64,000 nt of DNA from Actinomadura madurae (lineage in GTDB: Bacteria; Actinomycetota; Actinomycetes; Streptosporangiales; Streptosporangiaceae). Numbering within the stretch: position 1 is the first letter of the stretch; every line of letters begins with the position of its first letter. Both the position numbers and the translations under genes were made by a program. This document shows positions 49,599 through 59,140 of the stretch, piece after piece. The stretch spans positions 620,001-684,000 of the forward strand of contig NZ_FOVH01000002.1 of the NCBI RefSeq assembly GCF_900115095.1, given 5' to 3'. The notes below the pieces were generated by a model. It was given only the letters and a program-made list of their open reading frames with translations, had not been told where the DNA came from and did no database searches.

Positions 49599-51251
49599 GT
49601 GACCACGGTAGACGTCCTGGAGCGGGGACGGCGATCGTTCGCCGCGGGCCGGTGGGCGGACGCGTGCGCGCACCTGGCCGACGCGGACCGGGAGGCGCCG
49701 CTCGAACCGGCCGACCTCGAACGCTTCGCCGCGGCCGCCTACCTGACCGGCCGGGAGGCCGACAGCGTCGCGCTCTGGGAGCGCGCGCACCATCTGCTCG
49801 CCGGGCGGGGCGACGCGGCGCGGGCGGCGCGGTGCGCGTTCTGGCTGGCGTTCCAGCTGCTGAACGGGGGAGACGCCGCGCGTGGCGGCGGCTGGCTCGC
49901 GCGCGCCGGGCGGCTGCTGGACGGCGCCGGCCGCGACTGCGCCGAGCACGGCTACCTGCTGGTGGCCGCCGGGCAGCGGCGGGTCGTCGGCGGGGACGCC
50001 GAAGAGGGCCGGGCGCTCGCGGCACGAGCCGCCGGGATCGGCGAGCGGTTCGACGACCTCGATCTCGTCGTCCTCGCCCGGCAGATCGAGGGGCGGGCCC
50101 TCATCCGGCTCGGCAGGACGGCCGCGGGGGTGGCGCTGCTCGACGAGGTGATGGTCGCCGTCACGGCGGGGGAGGTGTCGCCGATCGTCGCCGGGAACGT
50201 CTACTGCAGCCTGATCGAGGCCTGCGGGGAGACGCTGGACGTGCGCCGCGCCACCGAGTGGACGAGGGCGCTGACCCGCTGGTGCGAGTCCCAGCCCGGC
50301 CTGGATCCGTTCCGCGGCCAGTGCCTGGTGCACCGGGCCGAGATCATGCAGCTGCACGGCGCGTGGCCGGACGCGGCCGAGGAGCTGCGGCGCGCCCGCA
50401 CGGTGTTCGAGGGCCGTCCGGGCGACCCGGCGGCGGGGGCGGCCCACTACCGGCATGCCGAGCTGCTCCGGCTCCGCGGCCGGTTCGGCGAGGCCGAGGA
50501 GCTGTACCGGACGGCGAGCCGCCTGGGCCGCGAACCGCAGCCGGGCCTCGCCCTGCTCCGGCTCGCGCAGGGCCGGACGGGCGCGGCGTCGGCGGCCGTC
50601 CGCCGCGTCGCCGGCGAGGAGTCCGACCCCGGATCGCGCGCCGGGACCCTGACCGCCTGCGTGGAGATCATGCTCGCCGCCGGCGACGTCCCGGCCGCCC
50701 GTGCCGCCGCCGACGAGCTGGCGGGCCTCGCCGCCGATCTCGGCGCGCCGCTGCTGCGCGCGGCGGCCGGCCAGGCGCGGGCCGCCGTCCTGCTCGCGGA
50801 GGGCGACGCCGGGGCCGCGCTCGCCGAGGCGCGCCGGGCGTGGGCGGGCTGGCGGGAGCTGGACGTCCCGTACGAGTCGGCGCGGGTCCGGGTCCTGATC
50901 GGGCTGGCGTGCCGGCGGCTCGGCGACGAGGACGGCGCCGCGATGGAACTGGACGCGGCCCGGTGGATCTTCCAGCAACTGGGCGCCGCGCCGGACATCG
51001 CGGCGGTCGACGCGCTGTCGGGCGCCCCCGCCGCGGGCGTGCTGACGGCCCGCGAGACCGAGGTGCTGGCGCTCGTGGCGACCGGCCGGACGAACCGCGC
51101 CATCGCAGCCGACCTGTTCCTCAGCGAGAAGACCGTGGCGCGGCACGTCAGCAACATCCTCGGCAAGCTGGGCCTGCCCTCCCGGGCCGCCGCCACGGCC
51201 TACGCCTACGAGCACGACCTACACAGATCTGCCCATCCCGGTTCCGGCTGA
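49599..51251 (+). CDS. LuxR-family regulator with TPR-like N-terminus
   Basis: About 550 residues read from GTG at 49599; GTG at 49581 has a better GGAGGG site (49572-49577) and is the alternative. It has no ATPase motifs. Residues 5-470 are helical, TPR-like repeats ([20 protein letters not shown] and similar). The C-terminal HTH shows [20 protein letters not shown] and [16 protein letters not shown]. Its stop is 80 bases before a flavin monooxygenase gene, a common pair in actinomycetes, so it may activate that gene. Confidence 0.88.
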   Translation: MTTVDVLERGRRSFAAGRWADACAHLADADREAPLEPADLERFAAAAYLTGREADSVALWERAHHLLAGRGDAARAARCAFWLAFQLLNGGDAARGGGWLARAGRLLDGAGRDCAEHGYLLVAAGQRRVVGGDAEEGRALAARAAGIGERFDDLDLVVLARQIEGRALIRLGRTAAGVALLDEVMVAVTAGEVSPIVAGNVYCSLIEACGETLDVRRATEWTRALTRWCESQPGLDPFRGQCLVHRAEIMQLHGAWPDAAEELRRARTVFEGRPGDPAAGAAHYRHAELLRLRGRFGEAEELYRTASRLGREPQPGLALLRLAQGRTGAASAAVRRVAGEESDPGSRAGTLTACVEIMLAAGDVPAARAAADELAGLAADLGAPLLRAAAGQARAAVLLAEGDAGAALAEARRAWAGWRELDVPYESARVRVLIGLACRRLGDEDGAAMELDAARWIFQQLGAAPDIAAVDALSGAPAAGVLTARETEVLALVATGRTNRAIAADLFLSEKTVARHVSNILGKLGLPSRAAATAYAYEHDLHRSAHPGSG

Positions 51252-51331
51252 GTTGCCGAATCCTCCCGACGCGGCGGACGGCCGCCGGTGCCTAACGTCC
51301 TGCGTGGAAGCACGTCCACGGGGAGGCCACC

Positions 51332-52573
51332 ATGGAGAAGATCGGCACGCTGGTCATCGGAGCCGGGCAGGCGGGCCTGGCCACCAGCCATCACCTGACC
51401 CGCGCCGGCGTCGGCCATCTCGTGGTCGACCGGCGCGACCGGCTCGGCGGCGGCTGGAACGACCGCTGGGACGGCCTCCGCCTGGTCGCCCCGAACTTCA
51501 CCCTCCTGCTGCCCGGCATGCCCTACGACGGCCCCGACCCGGACGGCTTCATGGCCCGCGCCGACGTCGTCGACCACCTGACCGAGTACGCGTCCGTGAT
51601 CGACGCGCCGGTGCGGCTGGGCGTGGAGGTCACCCGCCTGTCCGCGCCGGACGGCGGCTTCGTCGCGCACACCCCCTCGGGCCCGATCTCCGCGCGCAAC
51701 GTCGTCCTGGCGACCGGCCCGTACCAGCGCCCGAAGATCCCGGCCGCCTCGCTGCGGCTCCCTCCCCGCGTCCGGCAACTCCACTCCGCCGACTACCGGA
51801 ACCCCGGCCAGTTGCCGGACGGAGCCGTGCTCGTCGTCGGCACCGGGCAGTCCGGAGCCCAGATCGCGGAGGAACTCCACGACGCCGGACGCGACGTCCA
51901 CCTGTCGGTCTCCGGCTGCTTCGCCGTCCCGCGCCGCTACCGGGGCCGCGACTCCATCTGGTGGCTGCTGCAGGCCTTCCTGCACGGCTCCGAGGTCGGC
52001 GTCCCGTTCCCGACGGTGGCCGACCTGCCGTCCCCGGCCGCCCGCTTCGGCTGCGACCCGCACCTGTCCGGCAAGGACGGCGGCCACGACATCAGCCTCC
52101 GCGACTTCGCCCGCCGCGGCATGCGCCTGTACGGCCGCCTGGAGTCCGCGGACGGCGCCGCCGTCCGCTTCACCGGCGACCTCGACAAGCGCCTGGCGTT
52201 CGCCGAGACGCATTTCGACGAGGAGTTCCGCCCCCTCTTCGACGCCTACATCGCCGCCGCCGGCATCGACGCGCCTCCCGACGACCGCCCGCCCGCCGAC
52301 ACCTTCACGCCGGACACCGCCACCGAACTCGACCTCGACGCCGCCGGAATCCGCACGGTCGTCTGGGCCACCGGCTTCGGCCTCGACTTCTCCTGGGTGG
52401 ACGTGCCCGTCTTCGACGAGTGGGGGTATCCGCGCCACGTCCGAGGCGTCACCGAGCACCCCGGCCTCTACGCCGTCGGGCTGCGCTGGCTTTACTCCGA
52501 ACCGTCGTCGGTCTTCGCCGGCGTGGGCGCGGACGCCGCCCACATCGTCGGCCACATCGCCGCCCGCGCCTGA
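51332..52573 (+). CDS. FAD/NAD(P)-dependent monooxygenase-like flavoprotein
   Basis: 413 residues from ATG at 51332, preceded by GGGGAGG. Two dinucleotide-binding motifs, VIGAGQAGLA near residues 8-17 (FAD) and VVGTGQSGAQ near 167-176 (NADPH), plus VVLATGPYQRPKIP and a late VVWATGFGLDFSW. This layout matches flavin-containing monooxygenase/CzcO-like proteins. The substrate is unknown. It is probably transcribed with, or controlled by, the LuxR gene just upstream. Confidence 0.88.
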   Translation: MEKIGTLVIGAGQAGLATSHHLTRAGVGHLVVDRRDRLGGGWNDRWDGLRLVAPNFTLLLPGMPYDGPDPDGFMARADVVDHLTEYASVIDAPVRLGVEVTRLSAPDGGFVAHTPSGPISARNVVLATGPYQRPKIPAASLRLPPRVRQLHSADYRNPGQLPDGAVLVVGTGQSGAQIAEELHDAGRDVHLSVSGCFAVPRRYRGRDSIWWLLQAFLHGSEVGVPFPTVADLPSPAARFGCDPHLSGKDGGHDISLRDFARRGMRLYGRLESADGAAVRFTGDLDKRLAFAETHFDEEFRPLFDAYIAAAGIDAPPDDRPPADTFTPDTATELDLDAAGIRTVVWATGFGLDFSWVDVPVFDEWGYPRHVRGVTEHPGLYAVGLRWLYSEPSSVFAGVGADAAHIVGHIAARA

Positions 52574-52580
52574 CCTCGCG

Positions 52581-53036
52581 TCAGAGAAGCCTCGTCATGA
52601 ACACGCTGTGCGGATCGGGCCGGTAATCCGCGAAAGGCTCGCAGTACCCGAACCCGAACTTCTCGTAGAGCCGCCGCGCCGGAAGGAAGAACTCCGCCGA
52701 TCCGGTCTCCAGGCTCACCCGCGCGAACCCCATGCCCCGCGCCTCGCGCAGGATGTGCTCCAGCAGCAGAGACCCGATCCCGCTCCGCTTCCGCGCCGTC
52801 GACGTGCGCATCGACTTCAGCTCGGCGTGCTCCACGTCCAGCCTCTTGATCGCACCGCAGCCGACCACCGCGCCGCCGTCCAGCACCGACCAGAACGTCA
52901 CCTCGGGCTTCCGCAGCCCGTCGAGGTCGAGCGCGTGCTTGCTCTCCAGAGGCGTGATCGCCCGCATCTCCTCCACATGCTCCCGCAGGAACGCCCCGAT
53001 CTCCGCCCCGCTCAGATCATCGACAACGATCTCCAC
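52581..53036 (-). CDS. GNAT-family N-acetyltransferase
   Basis: 151 residues from GTG at 53036, six bases after GGAGG. The acetyl-CoA loop is ARKRSGIGSLLLEHILREAR, and the C-terminal motif is ARRLYEKFGFGYCEPF. Closest in style to PA4866/YafP-type small GNATs; the substrate is unknown. It is 60 bases downstream of the large helicase-nuclease gene on the same strand and may be co-transcribed with it. It converges on the monooxygenase gene. Confidence 0.88.
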   Translation of the reverse strand: MEIVVDDLSGAEIGAFLREHVEEMRAITPLESKHALDLDGLRKPEVTFWSVLDGGAVVGCGAIKRLDVEHAELKSMRTSTARKRSGIGSLLLEHILREARGMGFARVSLETGSAEFFLPARRLYEKFGFGYCEPFADYRPDPHSVFMTRLL

Positions 53037-53096
53037 GACCCCTCCTTCACGCCGCCGGGACGGTACCGGACGCGGGCGCCGGAGCCGCACCCCTTT

Positions 53097-56000
53097 TCAC
53101 GTACCGGGGACGTACGTCAGGCCCGTGATCCCATCGTCCGGTCCCAGATGATCCAGGTGGGGACCGTACGTGGGAGTATCCGTGGGCCCTTCCGGCCCGG
53201 GACCCGGTTCGGGTGTGATGCCGAGCGATTCGAGCAGAGGCCACAGCGAGGACGTGGCGGCTTCGGGATCCCGGTAGAAGGCGCTGGCGCGGACGCGCCA
53301 GAACCGCCACCCGAGCCGTTCCAGGACGGTCTGCCGGCGCAGGTCGTCCTCCCACTGGTCGGGCCCGTGGAACCTGTCGCCGTCGCATTCGATCGCGAGC
53401 CTTTGGCCGCCGCCCCGCACGACGAGGTCGATCCGCAGGTTGCCCACGGGATGCTGGGGCGTGACCAGATAGCCGCGCCCCAGCAGCATCCGCAGGAGCC
53501 GCCGCTCGAAGTCGGAGTCGCAGCGGGCCTCCAGGTCGCGGGCGAGGTCGGTGGACCGCTGCCCGTCGGCGGCGTAGCGGATCAGCGCCGCCCGCTGGTC
53601 CTCCGGATGCAGCCGGTGCGGCCGGACGCTGTGGAACACCCACATCTGGTCGCGGGCCCGGCTGGCGGCGACGTTGATCCGCTGCTCGAAGCGCCGGGAC
53701 GTGAACGGCGCGCCCTCCCCGTCCGACACCACGCTGATGAAGACCACATCGCGCTCGTCGCCCTGGAAGCCGTAGGAGTCGCCGCAGCGCAGCAGCCGCC
53801 GCTCGTACTCCTCCGGGCCGAGCTTGCCCAGCAGGCGCTCGTCGATGAGCTGCGCCTGGCGGCTCGTCCCGAGCAGGGAGATGACGCCCATCGTGCGGCC
53901 GTCGTAGGCGGGGTCGGAGCAGCACTGGACGACCTGGTCGACGACCGCGTCCGCCTCCGCCTCGTTCACGTTGCCGATCGGCAGGTCGCGCCGCACGCCG
54001 TCCGGGACGTGCACGGCGCGGACGGCGGGGCCGGGGAGCCGGTCGGCCGACTCCTCCCGCAGCGGCTGGATCTCACCGCCGTAGTAGTGCTGGGACGAGA
54101 ACTCGATGATGCGGGGCAGGCACCGGAAGTGCTCCCGCAGCCGCACCACACCGGGGAAGAGCCGCGCGGACGCGTCGTACAGGCTCGACTCCATGTCCAG
54201 GAGCAGCGAGTTCGGGAACGTCGGCAGATGGGTGCGGATCAGCTCGTCCACGCGGTCGCGGCGGACCCCCACGGCGGACGGGCTGATCTGCTTGTCGTCG
54301 CCCACCACGACGACCTTGCGGCCGAGGCCGAGGAGCCCCAGGGCGAACACGTCGCACTGGCTGCTCTCGTCGATGATCACGACGTCGAACGGGTCGGCGA
54401 CGGCGGGATCGAAGGACTCGGCGACCCGGTAGTACGGCATGATCCACACCGGGACGGCGCCCATCGCCTCCGGCATGAGCCGCTGCGCCTCGGCCCGCCA
54501 CTTGTTCGCGTTGACGCCGGTGCCCTTGCCGATCTTCCGGAGGGTCTGCAGCCAGCCCACCAGGGCCTGCCGCTGGGTGTGCCCGAGGCCCCGCTTCATG
54601 GCGAGCCACGCGGACCGGCGCGTCAGCTCCAGCGTGAGGCGGCGCTGCTCCTCCTGGGCCTCGTCGAGCCGCCGCTGCACCTGCCCGAGGTCGTCGGCGT
54701 CGATGATCGCGCGGAGCCACGTCTCCGCCTGCCGCCACCGCCACAGCCCCTCAAGCCGCGCCGGGTCGCCGCAGGCGTCCGCGTCCCCGCCGGTCTCCAG
54801 GATCCGCCGCGCCCACCGCGGCGCGGTCGCGGCGAGCCTTCCGCGCAGGTCGTCGAGCCGTGCCACCTGCGGCCGGAGGGCGGCCAGCCGGGACGCGTCC
54901 GCGAGCACGGAGTCCCAAGCCGCGGCGTCGCCCCGCTCCAGCGCGGTCGCGAGGTCGGCCCACAGCGGGGCGGCGCCGTCCCGCCGGCGGGCCTCCGCCA
55001 GGTGGGCGGCGAGCGAGTCGAAGTCCGCGCGCACCTGCCGCTCCCGGGCGCGCGCCCGCAGCCCGCCGAGGACGGCGGCGAGCCGGTCCAGATCGTCCGG
55101 GACGGGCCGTGCCGGGACGGCCTCGGCGGCGAGCACCCGGGCCAGCCGCGCCCGCAGCCCCGGCCAGTGGGCGGTCTCCCAGGCCAGTGCGGTGTGGATC
55201 TTCTGGACCTCCGCGTCGATCCAGATCTCCACCGCACCGCCCCCGCCCGGCGGGTCGGGTGCGCCGAGCGCCGCGACCAGCTCGTCCCGCCACAGCCGGA
55301 CGGCCGTCTCCCGCCGCCGGCCCAGCTCCACGAACGCGGTCATCTTGTCGATGTCGGCGGCGGTCCGCGGCGCCTCGCCGTCCAGGCTCGTGCCCTTGAG
55401 GAACTGGGCGAGCCCGCGCTGCACGAGCGGGGACACGCCCCTGCCCTGGGCGAAGCGCGCCCGCGCCTGCTCCAGGAAGCCGAGGGTCTCGCGGCGGGTG
55501 ACGCCCGCCGGAAGCTCGACCGCCGACCCCGCGATGATCGACCGGAGCCGCGCGCACTCCCCGGTGTCCTCGGCGAGCCGCCGCGCGTGCCCGTCCCACA
55601 GCGCGTGCCACTGCGGGTTCTGGGCGACCTGCTCGCGCAGCCGCGCCAGCCACGGCTCCTGGAGCCCTTCGAGCGCGCGCGCCGCCTGCCCGGTGTGCTC
55701 GGCGAGCGCGGCGAGTTCCTCCTGCGGGACGCCGTCGACGCGCGTGAGGTCGGCGACGTACTCCCGGAGGCCGGCCAGGGCCTCACGGAGCCTGCGCAAC
55801 TCGTCCCAGCGGGCGGTGAGGTCGGCGCCGGCGGGAAGCCGCCCGGCGGTCGGCAGATCCATGGTCGCCACAGCCGCGTCGCGCCCTTCGATGGCGCCGG
55901 CGAGCGCGTAGAACTCGGCCAGCTCGGACGCGTCCAGCGGGCAGGCGGACGCCGTGGTCAGCGGATCGGGGACGCGGGCGAGCGCCTCCTCGTTCTCGGC

Positions 56001-57515
56001 GAGCCAGTCGGCGACCTCCGCCGCCGTGCGCCGGAACCCGCCGACCTCCAGGCTCTCCTGCTCGCGCTCCAGCGAGTCGCGGAGCCGCTTGCGCAGCACC
56101 GCCACGTCCCCCTGCACCCGGTCGAGCCGCTCGCGGAGCGCGGCCGTCGCCCTCTCCTCGCGCTCCTCGTCGACACCGTCGGCCGCGGCCGTGATCGCCT
56201 GGACGGACCGCTGCAGCTCCGTGAGGTCCGCGGACGACGACCCCAGCACCGCCAGCGACAGGTCCCGCAGCTCGGCCGGGATCTTCTCGCGCGGGACGGC
56301 GAGTGCCTGGTCCTTGTGCGCGGTGACCAGGACCCGCTTGCCGTGCGCGACCAGATGGGAGACGAGGTTGGCGATCGTGTGGCTCTTGCCGGTACCGGGC
56401 GGGCCCTGCACGGTGACGCCGCTGTGCCGGGCGAGTTTGCGCGCGATCTGCTCCTGCTCGTCGTTGGCCGCGAGGGGGAGCAGCAGCTGCTCGGCGACCG
56501 GCGCCCAGTCGGCGTCGCCGGCCGCCAGAGCGTCCCGTGCCGCGTCCTCCCCGGCGGCGAGCGCCACCATCGGAGCGGGCAGCCGTTCCCCGTCCGCGAC
56601 GGCGGCCTTGAGCCGCTCGAAGAAGCGCAGGAACATGACGCGGCGCCTGCGGACGAACAGCCGCCACGTCTCGGCCATGACCGGCGAGGGACCGGCGTCC
56701 GGGAGATCCGGGCCGTCTTCGAGCCGGTCGTCGAGACCGAGCGGCGCGAGGATCCGCCGGTACAGGGCCCGCGTCCCGTCCGGCGCCCAGGGATCGACCG
56801 CCGTGTCGCGCACCTCCTCGACGACCGCGTTCAGCCGGTCGATCCCGGGGACGCCGAGCCCCTGCAGGCAGTCCAGCTCCAGCGCCGGTATCCCGTCCGG
56901 GACGATCGAGATCTCACCGGACCGCTCGTCGAACGCGATCCGCGCCCGCGTGATCAGCAGCGGATGGCAGACGCGATGCCCGCCGTGCTTCCACCCGAGG
57001 ACGCCGTGGCCCCACACCAGCTCGTGCGTGGCCTCGTCGGCGCGCATCCGCTGCCGGAGCCGGAACAGCGTCTCGTACAGGCGCCGCGCGGCCATCGCCT
57101 CCCGCGCGGCCTCGGCCCAGGGCGTCCACACCTGCTCACGCCACTCTTCGAAGGCCGCACGTACCCGTACCGCCGCGGGATCGTCCTCGGTCAGGGCCCC
57201 GACACGCCAGGCGAGATCATCGGGGGCCTCCGGCGCGACGTACGGATCGTCCCGGACCACGTCGCGGAACGGCTCGCGAAGCTCGGCGGGCAGGCCGGGC
57301 GGCAGCGGCCTCGCCACCTTGCCGACGCGCAGCCACGCCTCCCCGGCCGCCGCCCCCGCCCGCACGGCCGGATGGGACGGCAGGTCGCCCGGCGACACCG
57401 CCACGTCATGATCCCCGACATGCCGGACGGGCTTGGCGTAGACCTCCTGGGCGAGCGCGCTCAGGTAGTCGTACAGATGCCCGATCCGCTCTCGCGTCAG
57501 CGTGTCCCCGGCCAT
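53097..57515 (-). CDS. SF1 (UPF1-like) helicase with C-terminal Vsr/DUF559-type nuclease
   Basis: 1472 residues from ATG at 57515. The N-terminal 350 residues are of unknown fold. The helicase has Walker A VQGPPGTGKSHTIANL (near 371), a long Glu/Arg-rich helical, probably coiled-coil insertion (about 430-1000), Walker B VVIIDESSQCD (near 1047), motif III VVVVGDDKQISPSA and motif VI NVAASRARDQMW (near 1280). The C-terminal 130 residues form a PD-(D/E)xK-like nuclease: DFERRLLRMLLGRGY, RIDLVVRGGGQRLAIECDG and LERLGWRFWRV. Helicase-Vsr fusions such as Hhe are known anti-phage proteins; the LLDLSxRN motif of their DUF4011 domain is absent here, so this is a relative rather than canonical Hhe. It lies at the edge of a defence-like island, divergent from the HEAT-repeat gene. 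Confidence 0.88.
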   Translation of the reverse strand: MAGDTLTRERIGHLYDYLSALAQEVYAKPVRHVGDHDVAVSPGDLPSHPAVRAGAAAGEAWLRVGKVARPLPPGLPAELREPFRDVVRDDPYVAPEAPDDLAWRVGALTEDDPAAVRVRAAFEEWREQVWTPWAEAAREAMAARRLYETLFRLRQRMRADEATHELVWGHGVLGWKHGGHRVCHPLLITRARIAFDERSGEISIVPDGIPALELDCLQGLGVPGIDRLNAVVEEVRDTAVDPWAPDGTRALYRRILAPLGLDDRLEDGPDLPDAGPSPVMAETWRLFVRRRRVMFLRFFERLKAAVADGERLPAPMVALAAGEDAARDALAAGDADWAPVAEQLLLPLAANDEQEQIARKLARHSGVTVQGPPGTGKSHTIANLVSHLVAHGKRVLVTAHKDQALAVPREKIPAELRDLSLAVLGSSSADLTELQRSVQAITAAADGVDEEREERATAALRERLDRVQGDVAVLRKRLRDSLEREQESLEVGGFRRTAAEVADWLAENEEALARVPDPLTTASACPLDASELAEFYALAGAIEGRDAAVATMDLPTAGRLPAGADLTARWDELRRLREALAGLREYVADLTRVDGVPQEELAALAEHTGQAARALEGLQEPWLARLREQVAQNPQWHALWDGHARRLAEDTGECARLRSIIAGSAVELPAGVTRRETLGFLEQARARFAQGRGVSPLVQRGLAQFLKGTSLDGEAPRTAADIDKMTAFVELGRRRETAVRLWRDELVAALGAPDPPGGGGAVEIWIDAEVQKIHTALAWETAHWPGLRARLARVLAAEAVPARPVPDDLDRLAAVLGGLRARARERQVRADFDSLAAHLAEARRRDGAAPLWADLATALERGDAAAWDSVLADASRLAALRPQVARLDDLRGRLAATAPRWARRILETGGDADACGDPARLEGLWRWRQAETWLRAIIDADDLGQVQRRLDEAQEEQRRLTLELTRRSAWLAMKRGLGHTQRQALVGWLQTLRKIGKGTGVNANKWRAEAQRLMPEAMGAVPVWIMPYYRVAESFDPAVADPFDVVIIDESSQCDVFALGLLGLGRKVVVVGDDKQISPSAVGVRRDRVDELIRTHLPTFPNSLLLDMESSLYDASARLFPGVVRLREHFRCLPRIIEFSSQHYYGGEIQPLREESADRLPGPAVRAVHVPDGVRRDLPIGNVNEAEADAVVDQVVQCCSDPAYDGRTMGVISLLGTSRQAQLIDERLLGKLGPEEYERRLLRCGDSYGFQGDERDVVFISVVSDGEGAPFTSRRFEQRINVAASRARDQMWVFHSVRPHRLHPEDQRAALIRYAADGQRSTDLARDLEARCDSDFERRLLRMLLGRGYLVTPQHPVGNLRIDLVVRGGGQRLAIECDGDRFHGPDQWEDDLRRQTVLERLGWRFWRVRASAFYRDPEAATSSLWPLLESLGITPEPGPGPEGPTDTPTYGPHLDHLGPDDGITGLTYVPGT

Positions 57516-57644
57516 CCACACCCCCGCATCACTTTCACCCCGTTTGCCGCCAGAGTGCCAGAAGGCCCGCTCCCCAGAGAATTGCACTCGAAGCGGCCCT
57601 CAATGGGACGCGCGACACCGCCCCCCGGTTGCGAAGATGGCGCC

Positions 57645-58565
57645 ATGAGCAGACGTCGGGACGGCCTCTGGACGACCGCCGAAATGCTGGCCGCCACGGT
57701 GAGGGCGGCGGGCCTGCTGGCGCAGATCAAGATCGTCGACAAGGCCTGCCGCGTCCCGGCCGAGCCGCCGCCCCTGGCCGGACTGCATGATCATCTCGCT
57801 GGCGACCTCAACGCGGCCCTGCAGTGGGAACCGGTCGCGGTGGCCGAGGGCTGGCAGGACGATCCACACGTCCACGCCTGGCTGCGCGATCGTGCCGTCC
57901 GCGACCTGCACGGGAACGTGCGGTTGGTGGCAACACGAGAAGTGGCCCACGGCTGGGCGGACGACCCGCGAACCCTCGGCCTCCTGCGCGATCGAGGCAT
58001 CAGGGACCCGGACTTCCCGGTACGAAAGGCGGCCATCCGGGCGGTCGCCGACGGCTGGCCCGACGACCCGCGGACCCTCGAATTCCTGCGCGCCCGTGCG
58101 ACTAACGACCGCGAGGAGGCCGTCCGGCGAGAGGCCCTCCGGGCGGTGGCCGAGGGCTGGCGAGACGACCCGAAGGCCTTCGCCTGGCTGCGTAGTCGCG
58201 CCGTCAACGACCGCGACGACTTCGTCCGGTGGGAGACCGTGCGGGCCGTGGCCGCCGCCCGCCCGGATGACCCGCAAACCCTCGCGTGGCTGTGCGACCG
58301 CGCGGCCGACGACGCCCACTGGCGCGTGCGGCAAGGCGCCATGAGGGCGACGACCGACGGTTGGCCGGACGACCCGCAGACGCTCGCCCTACTCCGCGAC
58401 CGCGCCGTCAACGACCCCGACCTCACCATGCGCCGCGACGCACTAGAGGCCCTGGCCGCCGCCCACCCGGCCGACCCGGACACCCAGAGCCTCCTACGCG
58501 ACCGCGCCGTCAACGACCCAGTCCGGAGCGTACGAGAAGCAGCATCCAAACTGTCGCCCGAGTGA
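57645..58565 (+). CDS. Stand-alone HEAT-repeat protein (seven 34-residue repeats)
   Basis: 306 residues from ATG at 57645. After a 71-residue N-terminal segment with no recognised motif, residues 72-306 are six full and one 31-residue repeat of exactly 34 residues, with the pattern DDPxTLxxLRDRAxxDxxxxVRxxAxxAxAxGW. Repeats of this wording form the C-terminal sensor arrays of actinobacterial NACHT/STAND (NLR-like) proteins; here no ATPase or effector domain is attached. It is divergent from the helicase-nuclease (129 bases apart) and upstream of the kinase and DISARM-like genes. A scaffold or recognition subunit is plausible. No catalytic residues are visible. Confidence 0.85.
   Translation: MSRRRDGLWTTAEMLAATVRAAGLLAQIKIVDKACRVPAEPPPLAGLHDHLAGDLNAALQWEPVAVAEGWQDDPHVHAWLRDRAVRDLHGNVRLVATREVAHGWADDPRTLGLLRDRGIRDPDFPVRKAAIRAVADGWPDDPRTLEFLRARATNDREEAVRREALRAVAEGWRDDPKAFAWLRSRAVNDRDDFVRWETVRAVAAARPDDPQTLAWLCDRAADDAHWRVRQGAMRATTDGWPDDPQTLALLRDRAVNDPDLTMRRDALEALAAAHPADPDTQSLLRDRAVNDPVRSVREAASKLSPE
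57858..58562 (+). repeat. 102-bp tandem coding repeats
   Basis: Six 102-base units and one of 93 bases encode the HEAT repeats. Individual units have diverged clearly at base level but keep exact length, with no insertions, which points to structural constraint. Confidence 0.85.
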
Positions 58566-59140
58566 CCCGCGTCCCTTGCCGGATGTACCGCGAACCTGCG
58601 CCTCGGCTCAACAGACTGCCTGAACACCCGGACGCACGGACCGGGCGGCACACGGGCCGCGAAGGCTGTCTCTATGCGCTGCGTCCAGCGCGAGCTTGGT
58701 GTTTCCGCGTGACGACGGCTTCGAGCGCTGTCGGGACGCCGTCCTCGGGCAGCGCGATGATGCGCAGGCTGGAATCCAGGTTGGTGAGCAGCCGCCCAAC
58801 GGTGCCGGTCCTCGCACGACTCTCCGGCGGTGGGCCGGTTGACCGGAGACCGTGTCCGAATACGGCCAGCCGTGTCAGGCTTCCGGGAAAACACCGGCTT
58901 CCGATGCGCCCTGACCAGGGAACTTCGGTTCTCTCCCCAGTCCGACCTGGGACGATGCGTAGTCAGGAGGAGCACCGGTGGGATGCATCGCGGAGGACCC
59001 GCTCCCGGGTTCGCACGGTCACCGTTCCGCAACCGTCGGAGAACGGTGTCTCCGCCTCGCGCGCAGATCTATCCTGGCTGCCCGGCCGGTCGTCAGGCAG
59101 GACGACCCTGGTCAGTGCCGTCCTGGGGAAGCTGGTGCCG
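58566..59140. other. 575-bp gap with a possible gene remnant and upstream region of the kinase
   Basis: No complete gene is convincing. On the minus strand, 58676-58800 reads VGRLLTNLDSSLRIIALPED then GVPTALEAVVTRK up to a stop at 58676, which looks protein-like, but no start or upstream domain can be found, so it may be the 3' remnant of a lost gene. On the plus strand, TTGACC (58839) and TACGGC (58861), 16 bases apart, are a possible promoter for the kinase operon. Confidence 0.35.

Noticed and set aside
52608..57600. 1985-residue plus-strand open frame covering the helicase locus
   Set aside because: Only its last 306 residues, from ATG 57645, have meaning (HEAT repeats). The rest is antisense to the clear helicase-nuclease frame.
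57858..58562. 102-base repeats as a CRISPR array or non-coding satellite
   Set aside because: They are in frame, encode a regular HEAT pattern and have diverged bases with no spacers.
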